The notes beneath the pieces were generated by a model. The model was not told the origin of the DNA and ran no database searches. It saw nothing but the letters and a program-made list of their open reading frames with translations. DNA of 64,000 nucleotides from Salipiger aestuarii (lineage in GTDB: Bacteria; Pseudomonadota; Alphaproteobacteria; Rhodobacterales; Rhodobacteraceae): NCBI RefSeq assembly GCF_003259905.1, contig NZ_QLMG01000010.1, forward strand, positions 57,397 to 121,396, given 5' to 3'. The translations under genes and the position numbers were made by a program. Positions 51,511-60,095 of this stretch are shown in pieces. Each line of letters starts with the position of its first letter. Positions within the stretch are counted from its first letter, which is position 1.

Positions 51511-52169
51511 AGCGCATCCTGACCACCGCCGCCCTCGCCGCCGTTCTTGCCGCAGGCGGCAGCTGGGTCTTCAGCCCCGGCGCCCAGCCCCCGATGGGCG
51601 CCGCCGGCGCGCAGGACGCCTCCGCCCCCGCCGAAGTGACAGTGACCGACATGGTGCTGGGCGACGCGGACGCGCCGGTGACGGTGATCGAATACGGCTC
51701 GTTCACCTGCCCCCATTGCGCCACCTTCGAAGAAGAGGTCTTTCCCCAGATCAAGGAAAACTACATCGACACCGGCAAGGTGAAATTCGTCTTCCGCGAG
51801 GCGTATTTCAACAAGTACGACATGTGGGCGTCGATGATGGCGCGCTGCGGCGGCGAGATGAAATATTTCGGCATCGTCGACATGATCTACAGCACCCAGA
51901 ACGACTGGGCCCGACAGAACAGCGAACAGGCGGTCGCGGATTCGATCCGCAAGATCGGCCTTCAGGCTGGCATCGACAAGGACGCGCTGGACGCCTGCAT
52001 GGCCGACGGTGCCAAGCTTCAGGCGCTGGTCGGATGGTATCAGGACAACATGGAAGAGGATGGCTTCAGCTCGACCCCGTCCTTCGTGGTGGATGGCGAT
52101 CTGCGCGCGAACATGTCCTATTCGGAGTTTTCCGAGCTTCTGGACGAACGCGTCGACGCCGCGCAATGA
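51507..52169 (+). CDS. DsbA-family thioredoxin-fold oxidoreductase
   Basis: A 220-residue exported protein: signal peptide (about 1-22), Pro/Ala-rich linker to about 43, then a thioredoxin fold with CPHC at 69-72 (in GSFTCPHCATF) and a cis-Pro loop as STPSFVV near 190. The extra helical domain fits the DsbA/Com1 group that oxidises or isomerises disulfides in the periplasm. It could serve cytochrome c maturation or other exported Cys proteins in this genome. It overlaps the dciA gene upstream and the CoA-transferase gene downstream (ATGA), so all three are co-translated. Confidence 0.9.
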   Translation: MKRILTTAALAAVLAAGGSWVFSPGAQPPMGAAGAQDASAPAEVTVTDMVLGDADAPVTVIEYGSFTCPHCATFEEEVFPQIKENYIDTGKVKFVFREAYFNKYDMWASMMARCGGEMKYFGIVDMIYSTQNDWARQNSEQAVADSIRKIGLQAGIDKDALDACMADGAKLQALVGWYQDNMEEDGFSSTPSFVVDGDLRANMSYSEFSELLDERVDAAQ

Positions 52170-53287
52170 TCTCGGCACCCAACGGCCCCCTCGAAGGGGT
52201 GAAGGTCGTCGAACTCGCGCGCATCCTGGCCGGCCCCTGGGCGGGCCAGGTGCTGGCGGATCTGGGCGCCGAGGTCGTCAAGGTCGAGGCCCCGCGCGGA
52301 GACGATACCCGCAAATGGGGACCGCCCTTCATCGACCGCGAAGACGAACGATCGGCGGCGTATTTTCACTGCTGCAACCGGGGGAAGCAATCGGTGGTCG
52401 CGGATTTCACCACCCCCGAAGGCCAGCGGCAGGTCCGCGACCTGGTGCGCGACGCCGACATCCTGATCGAGAATTTCAAGGTCGGCGGGCTGGCGAAATA
52501 CGGGCTGGACCACGCATCTCTGGCACAGATCAACCCCGGTCTGATCTACTGCTCGGTCACCGGATTCGGACAGGATGGCCCCTACGCGCACCGCGCGGGA
52601 TATGACTACATCATCCAGGGCATGTCGGGGTTCATGTCGATCACCGGCAACCCGGACGGGCAGCCGCAGCGCACCGGGGTCGCGATCACCGATCTGTTCA
52701 CCGGGCTTTATTCGGTGTCGGGCATCCTTGCCGCGCTGCACCAGAAACAGCGCACCGGCAAGGGACAGCATCTGGACATGGCGCTGCTGGATTGCGCGGT
52801 GGCGGCAACGGCGAATCAGGCGATGAACTACCTTGCCACGGGCGCGGCGCCGGGCCGCACCGGCAATTACCACCCGAACCTGACGCCCTACCAGGTGTTC
52901 GACTGTTCGGATGGCTACATCATCATCGCCACCGGCAACGATCCGCAATACCAGCGGCTTTGCGGTCTGCTCGGACTGCCGGATCTGGCCGCGCATCCCG
53001 ACTACGCCACCAACGCCGACCGCATCGCAAACCGCCAGCCGCTTGAAGCGCTGCTGATGGCGGAGACGGCGAAATGGTCCAAGGCCGACCTGCTTGCCGC
53101 GTGCGAGCGCGAAGGCATCCCCGCCGGTCCGATCAACGACCTTGCCGAAGTCATGGCCGACCCGCAGGTACAGGCTCGCGGCATGCAGATTTCGCCCGAA
53201 GGCGTGCCGGGCGTCCGGTCTCCGTTCCGGTTTTCGGATGCGGCGCTGCGCCTTGACCGCGCCTCGCCCAAACTGGGAAACAGCTGA
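52166..53287 (+). CDS. Family III CoA-transferase (CaiB/BaiF-like)
   Basis: A 373-residue CoA-transferase of the formyl-CoA transferase type. The N-terminal signature ARILAGPWAGQVLADLGAEVVKVE and the catalytic Asp in the DMALLDCAVA stretch are visible, along with the GKQSVVADFTTPEGQ segment. Substrate unknown; members move CoA between carnitine, formate/oxalate, mesaconyl or bile-acid derivatives. The start overlaps the dsbA-like stop (ATGA), which is operon chance rather than function. The IS110 element begins within about 115 bases of its stop. Confidence 0.92.
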   Translation: MISAPNGPLEGVKVVELARILAGPWAGQVLADLGAEVVKVEAPRGDDTRKWGPPFIDREDERSAAYFHCCNRGKQSVVADFTTPEGQRQVRDLVRDADILIENFKVGGLAKYGLDHASLAQINPGLIYCSVTGFGQDGPYAHRAGYDYIIQGMSGFMSITGNPDGQPQRTGVAITDLFTGLYSVSGILAALHQKQRTGKGQHLDMALLDCAVAATANQAMNYLATGAAPGRTGNYHPNLTPYQVFDCSDGYIIIATGNDPQYQRLCGLLGLPDLAAHPDYATNADRIANRQPLEALLMAETAKWSKADLLAACEREGIPAGPINDLAEVMADPQVQARGMQISPEGVPGVRSPFRFSDAALRLDRASPKLGNS

Positions 53288-53402
53288 GGCGCCCGCCGCA
53301 GGTGTGCGGCCGGTGCCGGGCACCGGACGGGACCAGCGCGGCGCCGACGGGGTTTCCGCGCGGATGAAACGGGGTGTCGTTTGGCGCGCCTGTCGGTGTC
53401 GG

Positions 53403-54433
53403 TCATGCGGCTGCCCCGTCCGCGGTCGACCGGGTCAGCCGAAATGGAGCATTGTCGCTCCACATCCGGTGCAGGACCACGGCGAGCCGTCGGGCGACGG
53501 CAACGACGGCTCGCCCAATTCCACGCCGCTGCGCGACCCGCGTGCCCCAGGCCTTGAGCCAGTTCTTCGGGTGGGAATGATAGAGCATCACCGTGGCCGC
53601 CTGGAACAGAGCCGTCCTTACAGATCGGTCCCCGGCACCGCTGATCGCGCCCACCACGTCGCGTTCACCGGATTGTTCGCGCCGGGGCGTCAGTCCAAAA
53701 TGCGGGCCCACCATCTTGGAGGATCGGAACCGCGCCGGGTCGTCGATCCCGGCCTTCACATGCAGCGCAACGACGGCGCCAACCCCTGGAGTGGACATCG
53801 TCAACCGGCAGATCCGGTCCTGACGCGCGATCCGGCGCAGACGCAGTTCGATCCGGGCCAGTTCCGAGCGCAACCCGGCCTGACCACGCAGCATCGAGGT
53901 CACCATGGCGGTCAGCATCTCGTTGCCGCTTGCCAGTTCGCGGGCGCGGTCCGGCAGCTTCCGGCGGCCGATCCGCCCGAGCTTGAGCCCGAACCCGCGC
54001 AGCAGGCCCGCATCGACAACTCGATGCTGATCATCGACTTCTGAAGCGTTCGGCGGGCCCCGAGCAGGGCACGCAGTTCCTGCGTCGATACCGACTTGCG
54101 GTGCACGGGGCGGAACCAGCCCATGCGGATAAGCTGCGCGATCCCGACTGCATCGCGGCGGTCAGTCTTGATCGGCATGGCCTTCAGCGCGCCCTTCACC
54201 TGTCGCGTTTCCATCAGCACCGCTTCCAGACCTGTATCCCGGAGATGCCGATGCAGCCACTGCGACAACGGCCCGGCCTCAAGCCCGACGCAGGCAAGGT
54301 TATGGTCCAGATCCCGCAGGAACGCGATTAATGCTTCCGGTTCACAGGAAACCTTCGCCTCTCGCACGGTGGCGCCCGACCGATTGACCACGCAGCTCTC
54401 AAGGGACACGTCGATCCCGACAAAATGATCCAT
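53403..54433 (-). pseudogene. IS110-family transposase, frameshifted
   Basis: The N-terminal part (from 54433) has the RuvC-like DEDD features: GIDVSLESC, VGLEAGPLSQWLH and KTDRRDAVGIAQLIRMG. The C-terminal transposase_20 domain (STPGVGAVVALHVKAGIDD ... FGLTPRREQSG ... DRSVRTALFQAA) is in another frame, ending at 53403. The two meet at 54007-54009: the first frame reads SMR-ACC, the other GLLRGFGLKLG. Family sequence (...LRGLLRGFGLK) is restored if one G is added to the minus-strand GGG there. So a single-base loss probably inactivated it; programmed frameshifting is a less likely alternative. Confidence 0.85.
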
Positions 54434-54713
54434 GATCTTGTCCTCCCTCTGGGATCGTTGCCGCCGACCGGTCGGTCGGCTGTGGCAGGACGATACCAAG
54501 CTCATGGTCGGCAACTCAGTGAAACGCCCGGCCTGGGAGCGACTCGCCCATTAAGCCATCTCTTTCGGGAATGTCCCCCGCGCGACGCCATCAGAGGGAA
54601 ACGCATCAGAGCCGATTGGAGGCTGTCATTTGCCGCGATCCGCGATTGATCCCTGGCGGCGCCTGATCGCCACGGACCCGGCGCTTGACGCAAGGCATGC
54701 AGGCCACAAGGAA

Positions 54714-54741
54714 ACGCCCCGCGCCTTTCGGCACGGGGCGT
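54714..54741 (-). terminator. Hairpin after sodB
   Basis: ACGCCCCGCGC (54714-54724) and GCACGGGGCGT (54731-54741) pair with a single mismatch around CTTTCG. It lies 24 bases after the sodB stop, in the right place for a terminator, with three T on the minus strand after the stem. Confidence 0.7.
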
Positions 54742-54764
54742 CCGGATGCGGCTGAAACGTCAGT

Positions 54765-55364
54765 TCACATGCGCGATGCGACGTTTTCCCAGTTCACCAG
54801 ATTGTCGAGGAAGTTCGCCAGATATGCCGGGCGCTTGTTGCGGAAGTCGATGTAGTAGGAATGTTCCCACACATCGCAGCCCAGCAGCGCGGTCTGGCCA
54901 AAGCACAGCGGGTTCACGCCGTTTTCGGTCTTGGTGATCTTGAGCCCGCCATCGCTGTCCTTGACCAGCCAGGCCCAGCCCGACCCGAACTGGCCGGCGC
55001 CCGCGGCCGAGAAATCCTCTTTGAATTTCTCGATGGTGCCGAACGATTCTTTCAGCGCGGCTTCCAGCTCGGACGGCATGGTGGATGCGTCCGGGCCCAT
55101 CATTTCCCAGAACTGGGCGTGGTTCCAGTGCTGGCTTGCGTTGTTGAACAGGCCCGACTGCGCAATCGCGGTCTTGTCATAGGTGCCGGTCACGATCTCT
55201 TCGAGCGACTTGTCAGCCCATTCGGTGCCTTCGGTCAGCTTGTTCAGCGTGGTGACATAGGTGTTGTGGTGGATGTCGTGGTGGTATTCCAGCGTTTCCT
55301 TGGACATGCCCTTGGATGCCAGCGCATCGTGCGCATAGGGAAGGTCGGGAAGTTCGAAAGCCAT
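54765..55364 (-). CDS. sodB: Superoxide dismutase, iron type
   Basis: Converts superoxide to oxygen and hydrogen peroxide; 199 residues, cytoplasmic (no signal peptide). Metal ligands are the His in EYHHDIHHNTY, the His in ASQHWNHAQFW, and Asp/His in DVWEHSYYIDFRNKR. The FNNASQHWNH and GSGWAWLV stretches fit Fe-SOD, though Fe and Mn forms are hard to separate by eye. It is divergent in position but co-oriented with the sox genes; 126 bases separate it from soxG. An IS110 element has inserted downstream. Confidence 0.96.
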   Translation of the reverse strand: MAFELPDLPYAHDALASKGMSKETLEYHHDIHHNTYVTTLNKLTEGTEWADKSLEEIVTGTYDKTAIAQSGLFNNASQHWNHAQFWEMMGPDASTMPSELEAALKESFGTIEKFKEDFSAAGAGQFGSGWAWLVKDSDGGLKITKTENGVNPLCFGQTALLGCDVWEHSYYIDFRNKRPAYLANFLDNLVNWENVASRM

Positions 55365-55490
55365 TTTCTATCCTCTCTGTATGTGTGTTCTCGACCCAGA
55401 GTCCTAACTCCGCAAGGCGTGAGGTCAAGCGGTCTCGCGGTTCAACCATGCACATGGCACCGGGCTGTGCAGCACAGCCGCGCCGATGCG

Positions 55491-56069
55491 TCAGCGGACG
55501 TGAAAGCCCACCTCGCCGCCCGCCCCCGCCGCCAGGGTCAGCACCCCGAAGGCATACTCCGCCACCGAGCGAAACACAAAGATCTGCATCGTATCGGCAT
55601 CGCGCATCCAATAGCCCGCCGCCACCTGCGCCAGCCGCGACCGGCGCACCATGCCGGGGACAAAGGCCTGCGGCGCCATGTCCACCGGGGTCAGTTTGGC
55701 CAGTACATCGCGCAGGTGCCCCCCCGTGATGCGGAACTGCGCGCGCGCGTCCGACACATCGGCGATGGCGATGAACCAGCCATCGAACACCTGGCCCAGC
55801 TGCGCCATCAGGGTCGGCACCGCGTCATAGGGGCACAGCAACAAAAGCTCGTCCGGCGACATCCACAGCAGCGCGCGGTCGCCGTCGGACGTGGCGCCCA
55901 GCGGTTCGGGAACGGCAAAGCCCAGAGTCTCGCCCAGCTTCCAGCGGAAATCGTCGGACAGATCGCAGCGCAGGGTGATCTGCCCCTGCGCAGGCAGCGC
56001 CTCGACCGTCACAACGCCCTCGCTGCGGGCGCCCTGCATCGGTGCCATAACATCGGACGGATCAGACAT
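55491..56069 (-). CDS. soxG: Sarcosine oxidase gamma subunit
   Basis: Smallest folate-domain-like subunit of heterotetrameric sarcosine oxidase, 192 residues. Its fold resembles the aminomethyltransferase C-terminal domain; visible are the segments LLWMSPDELLLLCP, VSDARAQFRITGG and LTPVDMAPQAFVPG, typical of SoxG. The ATG at 56069 overlaps the end of soxA by eight bases, so the two are coupled. An in-frame upstream codon at 56093 would lie inside soxA and is not needed. Together with A, B and D it oxidises sarcosine (N-methylglycine) to glycine with one-carbon transfer to tetrahydrofolate. Confidence 0.88.
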   Translation of the reverse strand: MSDPSDVMAPMQGARSEGVVTVEALPAQGQITLRCDLSDDFRWKLGETLGFAVPEPLGATSDGDRALLWMSPDELLLLCPYDAVPTLMAQLGQVFDGWFIAIADVSDARAQFRITGGHLRDVLAKLTPVDMAPQAFVPGMVRRSRLAQVAAGYWMRDADTMQIFVFRSVAEYAFGVLTLAAGAGGEVGFHVR

Positions 56070-59000
56070 CCTGCTTTTCCCCCTTTGGATCAAAGAACAC
56101 CGGGCTGACGATCTTTGCCTCGACGAGGCTCAGCTTGCGGGTGGTATGCTCTTGCTCCTCGGCGGTGAACCAGATCGTTTCGCCCATGCGGCCAGGTCCG
56201 TTTTCGACCAGCCCCATGGCGATGCCCCGCGTCAGCGTCGGCGAATAATAGGTCGATGTCACCCGCCCCTGCACGTTGCGCTGGCCATTGGCGTTCTTGC
56301 CCGCCGCCACCGCATAGGCGCCATCGGGCAGCACCGATCCATCGGGCGTTTCCAGCCCCACAAGCTGCCATCGGTTGCCACGCACCATGTCAGGGCGCTC
56401 TTGCGCCCGTTTGCCAAGGTAGTCGGTCTTTTTCTTCGAGATCGCCCAGCCAAGGCCCAGATCCTGCGGAATCACCGTGCCGTCGGATTCGTCGCCGATC
56501 ATGATGAACCCCTTTTCGGCGCGCATGACATGCAGCGCCTCGGTGCCGTAGGGGGTAATGTTCCACTCTGCCCCGGCCTGGATCAGCTTGTCCCAGAAGG
56601 CCCGGCCCCGGTTGGCGGGAATGGCGATCTCATAGCACAGCTCGCCCGAGAAACTGATGCGATAGACCCGGACCGGCGTGTCGGCGAGCCTGCCATCGGC
56701 CCATTGCAGGAACGGCAGCGCGTCCTTGGACACATCCATCCCGCCCAGCTTTTCCAGCAGCTTGCGGGCGTTGGGGCCGACCACGGCGATCTGCGCGTAT
56801 TGTTCGGTAAGGTTGACGGTATAGACCTTCCAGTCCCACCATTCGCATTGCAGCCAGTTTTCCATATGGGCGTGGACGTGATCCGCGCCGCCCGAGGTGG
56901 TGTGGCAAAGCCAGCTGTCGCCGGTCAGGCGGACCACCACACCGTCGTCCATCAAAAAGCCGTTTTCGTTGCACATCAGCCCATAGCGGCATTTGCCCAC
57001 CGGCAGCGTCGACATCATGTTGGTGTACATCATGTCGAGGAATTTCCCCGCATCCGGTCCCTTGACCAGGATCTTGCCAAGGGTCGACGCATCCAGAACG
57101 CCAAGGCTGCCGCGCGCGGCGTTGATTTCGCGGTTCACGGCATCGCGCTTGCTCTCGCCCGTTTGGGGATAGCAATAGGGGCGGCGCCACTGGCCGACGA
57201 TCTCCCACGCCGCGCCATGCGCCGCGTGCCAGTCCTGCATCGGGGTGCGGCGCAGCGGCTGGAACATCTCGCCACGCGCCTCGCCCGCGATCACACCAAA
57301 GCTGATCGGGGTGTAGGGCGGGCGAAACGTGGTGGTGCCGACCTGCGGGATCGGCTTGCCCAGCGCATCCGACAGAATGCCCAGACCGTTGATATTGCTC
57401 AGCTTGCCCTGATCGGATGCCATGCCAAGCGTGGTGTATCGCTTGGTGTGCTCGACGCTTTCATACCCCTCGCGGGCGGCCAGTTGCACGTCCGACACCT
57501 TGACGTCGTTCTGATAGTCCAGAAACGCCTTCATCCGCAGGTCGGCGCGCGCCTTGGCGGGCATGATCCAGACCGGCATCAAAGACGATTCATCCGTGGT
57601 CTGCGCTGGCGGGGCTGCGGCGTCCGCGGCCTTGATCCCAAGGCGGCGGGCGGCGTCGACCCCGGTTTGTGCGGCGCAGCGCAGCGTTTCGGGCAACGCA
57701 AGCGCCCCGTTCGCCGCGCCGCAAGCCAGCACGAACGGCAGGCCATCGGCGCCCGTTGGCGCGCGCTCCGGGTCGGGGCGAAAGAACGCCCCTGCCTCAT
57801 CCCACATCAGCTTGCCGCCGGTGTGCGACCACAGATGCACCACCGGAGACCAGCCGCCCGACATCGCCACCGCATCGCAGGGAATATCTTCGAGGCTGGA
57901 CCCCTCACCGATCTGAAGACAGCTTGCCACGCCGGTGACGCGCCTGGTCCCCAGCACCTTGCTCACCGCCCGGCCCGGCTCGATGCGGATGCCAAGGGCG
58001 CGGGCCTCATCGGCGATCTTGCCACCGCCATAGGGGCGCGCATCAAGGATCGCGGGCACCTCCAGCCCCGCCCTCACAAGGCAGATCGCTGTGCGATAGC
58101 CATCGTCGTTGTTGGTCACGACCACCGTACGCCGTCCGGGTATGACCCCGAAATTCACTACATAGTCGCGCATCGCGGCAGCCAGCATCACCCCCGGCAC
58201 ATCATTGCCCGCAAAGCTGAGCGGGCGTTCGATCGCGCCTGTCGCGGCAATGACCTGACGCGCGCGGATGCGCCACAGGCGGTGACGCGGACCCGCAGAG
58301 CCGGGCGCATGGTCGCTGACACGTTCATATCCCAGCACATGGCCGTGGTCCTGCACCGCAGCCCCCATCAAGCGCAGCCGCATCCTGACGTTGGGCATGG
58401 CCTCCAGCGCGGCGACGGTTTGCGCGACCCATGCGTCGGGGTCCATGCTGTCGATGATGCCGCCATCGACCGGAGCCCGCCCGCCCCAATGGGCGGTCTG
58501 TTCGACCAGCAGAACCTGCGCTCCGGCCTCGGCGGCGGTCTTGGCCGCCATCAGCCCGGCGACGCCGCCCCCGATCACCAGCAGGTCCACATGGACGTGG
58601 AAATGTTCATAGCGGTCCGCATCGCGGCTTTCGGCATCAGGCGCGCGCCCAAGCCCGGCGGCCTGCCGGATTACGGGTTCATACAGGTGTTTCCACAGCC
58701 CGCGCGGCCACAGGAACGTCTTGTAATAGAACCCCGCCGGCAGAAACCGCGCCAGCCGGGCGTTGATTGCGCCGACATCGGTTTCAAGGCTCGGCCAGTG
58801 GTTCTGGCTTTCGCTCACCAGCCCGTCGAACAGCTCGGTCGTGGTGGCGCGCTGGTCGGGTTCAAAGCGGTTGCCCGAGCCCAGATGCATCAGTGCGTTG
58901 GGTTCTTCAGCGCCCGAGGCGACAATGCCGCGCGGACGGTGGAATTTGTAGCTGCGCCCGACCAGAATCTGGTCGTTGGCCAGCAGCGCCGAGGCCAGCG

Positions 59001-59100
59001 TATCGCCGGCATAGCCCGTCAGCCGCTTGCCGTTGAAGCTGAACCCGAGCTGCTTGCTGCGGTCGGTGAAACGGCCGCCGGTGGTGAGTCTTGCGCTCAT
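56062..59100 (-). CDS. soxA: Sarcosine oxidase alpha subunit
   Basis: Large subunit of the heterotetrameric sarcosine oxidase, 1012 residues, normal length. An N-terminal ferredoxin-like region with FNGKRLTGYAGDTLASALLAN leads into the Rossmann motif LVIGGGVAGLMAAKTAAEAG (near 171-190), which binds NAD. A central part carries VIAATGAIERPL, and the C-terminal half is a folate-binding GcvT/aminomethyltransferase domain with SGELCYEIAIP and GDESDGTVIPQDLGLGWAIS. It follows soxD by 67 bases. The complex is usual in roseobacters for choline/betaine-derived carbon. Confidence 0.95.
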   Translation of the reverse strand: MSARLTTGGRFTDRSKQLGFSFNGKRLTGYAGDTLASALLANDQILVGRSYKFHRPRGIVASGAEEPNALMHLGSGNRFEPDQRATTTELFDGLVSESQNHWPSLETDVGAINARLARFLPAGFYYKTFLWPRGLWKHLYEPVIRQAAGLGRAPDAESRDADRYEHFHVHVDLLVIGGGVAGLMAAKTAAEAGAQVLLVEQTAHWGGRAPVDGGIIDSMDPDAWVAQTVAALEAMPNVRMRLRLMGAAVQDHGHVLGYERVSDHAPGSAGPRHRLWRIRARQVIAATGAIERPLSFAGNDVPGVMLAAAMRDYVVNFGVIPGRRTVVVTNNDDGYRTAICLVRAGLEVPAILDARPYGGGKIADEARALGIRIEPGRAVSKVLGTRRVTGVASCLQIGEGSSLEDIPCDAVAMSGGWSPVVHLWSHTGGKLMWDEAGAFFRPDPERAPTGADGLPFVLACGAANGALALPETLRCAAQTGVDAARRLGIKAADAAAPPAQTTDESSLMPVWIMPAKARADLRMKAFLDYQNDVKVSDVQLAAREGYESVEHTKRYTTLGMASDQGKLSNINGLGILSDALGKPIPQVGTTTFRPPYTPISFGVIAGEARGEMFQPLRRTPMQDWHAAHGAAWEIVGQWRRPYCYPQTGESKRDAVNREINAARGSLGVLDASTLGKILVKGPDAGKFLDMMYTNMMSTLPVGKCRYGLMCNENGFLMDDGVVVRLTGDSWLCHTTSGGADHVHAHMENWLQCEWWDWKVYTVNLTEQYAQIAVVGPNARKLLEKLGGMDVSKDALPFLQWADGRLADTPVRVYRISFSGELCYEIAIPANRGRAFWDKLIQAGAEWNITPYGTEALHVMRAEKGFIMIGDESDGTVIPQDLGLGWAISKKKTDYLGKRAQERPDMVRGNRWQLVGLETPDGSVLPDGAYAVAAGKNANGQRNVQGRVTSTYYSPTLTRGIAMGLVENGPGRMGETIWFTAEEQEHTTRKLSLVEAKIVSPVFFDPKGEKQDV

Positions 59101-59167
59101 GCCTGAAGCCTCGCGTTGGGTGTGCCGGTGCCGCCTGCGGTGAACAAATGTCCCATACCCCGGACGA

Positions 59168-59473
59168 TCATGCGCGCCGCGCCGCGATGGCATCGCGGAT
59201 GTGCTGCGGCGGCTCGGTGGTCCGGGCGGAATAGGTGCCATAGACCTGCATCGTCACGCTGTCGCGCGCGGCCAGAAACCACTTGCCGCAGCCATAAGCG
59301 TGGCGCCAGCGTTCCAGAACCACGCCGCGCGGGTTGTCGCGCATGAACAGATATCCCTCGAAATCCGCGTCGTCGCTGCCGGGTCCGACCCGTTTCAGAT
59401 GCGCTTCGCCGCCGGGCGCAAGGTCGATCTCGGCGGCGTGGGCGCCGCAGCAGGGGCACAGCAGGGTCAGCAT
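59168..59473 (-). CDS. soxD: Sarcosine oxidase delta subunit
   Basis: A 101-residue zinc-binding subunit. The zinc site is visible as CPCCG (6-10) at the N-terminus, His/Cys pairs in HAYGCGKWF near 63-71, and the family pattern GYLFMRDNPRGVVLERWRH. The start at 59473 gives the conserved MLTLLCPCCG N-terminus; upstream codons to 59560 look unconserved. Gene order on the minus strand is soxB, then soxD, A and G; the gap between soxB and soxD is taken up by an opposite-strand gene. It has its own ribosome site (GGAGGATCCCC). Confidence 0.9.
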   Translation of the reverse strand: MLTLLCPCCGAHAAEIDLAPGGEAHLKRVGPGSDDADFEGYLFMRDNPRGVVLERWRHAYGCGKWFLAARDSVTMQVYGTYSARTTEPPQHIRDAIAARRA

Positions 59474-59664
59474 GGGGATCCTCCGTAAAAGCGCGCGCGG
59501 CGTTCGCATCCTGCCGCCTGCGCGACATTGTTGCCGGGAAGGCGCGCAAATATCAGGCAACGGACGGTATGTTGAACATTTCCTGAATTGGGTTGATCAG
59601 CCTTAACGCGCATTTTCGGGGCCAGGCCTACCTTTGAAGAAAGACGATAAAAAAGGAAAAGCCC

Positions 59665-60078
59665 ATGAGCAGAGTGCTGACACTGACACTGACGTCCCAT
59701 CGCGGGCGCGACTATCCGGTCGAGTTGTTCACCCCCGACACGGCCTTTACCGACAGCGGAGCGGTGTACCTGTACCTGCGCATGCCGCAGGGCCGGTCGT
59801 TGCGCGCGCATGTGTTGTATGTGGGCGATGCCGCGCTTCTGGCACAGCAGATCGGCGTCGACCGTCGCCCCGGCGGGATCTGGGATCAGGCCGAGGCAAT
59901 GGGCTTTGACACCATCGGCGCGCTCGCGCTGGCGCGCCCCGAAGACCGCAAGCTGATCGCGCGGGAATTCATCCACAGCTGGAACCCGCCCTGCAACGAC
60001 GGGCACGGCGCCCTGAGCGGGCTGGTGGGCCTTGCCACGCCGATGCCCGAACTGCGGATGGGTGGCTTTCGACGATAA
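59665..60078 (+). CDS. Small protein with degenerate GIY-YIG-like fold, opposite-strand insertion in the sox cluster
   Basis: A 137-residue protein whose middle resembles GIY-YIG nucleases: VYLYLRMPQG in place of the first motif strand, HVLYVGDAALLAQQI for the second (YVG at about 52-54), then AREFIHSWNPPCND with the Glu and Asn-Pro-Pro-Cys-Asn of the family end. The Arg expected after the second strand is absent, so nuclease activity is doubtful. No signal peptide. AAAGGAAAAGCCC precedes the ATG at 59665. It lies on the plus strand between soxB and soxD, 18 bases from the soxB stop, and cannot be part of that operon. Function unknown. Confidence 0.65.
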   Translation: MSRVLTLTLTSHRGRDYPVELFTPDTAFTDSGAVYLYLRMPQGRSLRAHVLYVGDAALLAQQIGVDRRPGGIWDQAEAMGFDTIGALALARPEDRKLIAREFIHSWNPPCNDGHGALSGLVGLATPMPELRMGGFRR

Positions 60079-60095
60079 CAGCGGAGCTTCCGGGA

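Larger units (their letters stand above)
53288..54764. mobile_element. IS110-type insertion region between the CoA-transferase gene and sodB
   Basis: The transposase pseudogene (53403-54433, minus) occupies most of this stretch. Exact ends are not resolved: IS110 elements lack terminal inverted repeats. The roughly 280 bases upstream of the transposase start (54434-54713) hold no gene and contain the palindrome CCGACCGGTCGG (near 54467-54478). In IS110 elements that side encodes the bridge RNA, so it is the place to look for one. Boundaries here are the whole gap, not the true element ends. Confidence 0.55.

Noticed and set aside
55891..59106. Open frame of 1071 codons on the plus strand opposite soxA
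   Set aside because: It is the antisense shadow of a well-supported soxA; the product is His/Arg-rich and resembles nothing, as expected in GC-rich DNA.
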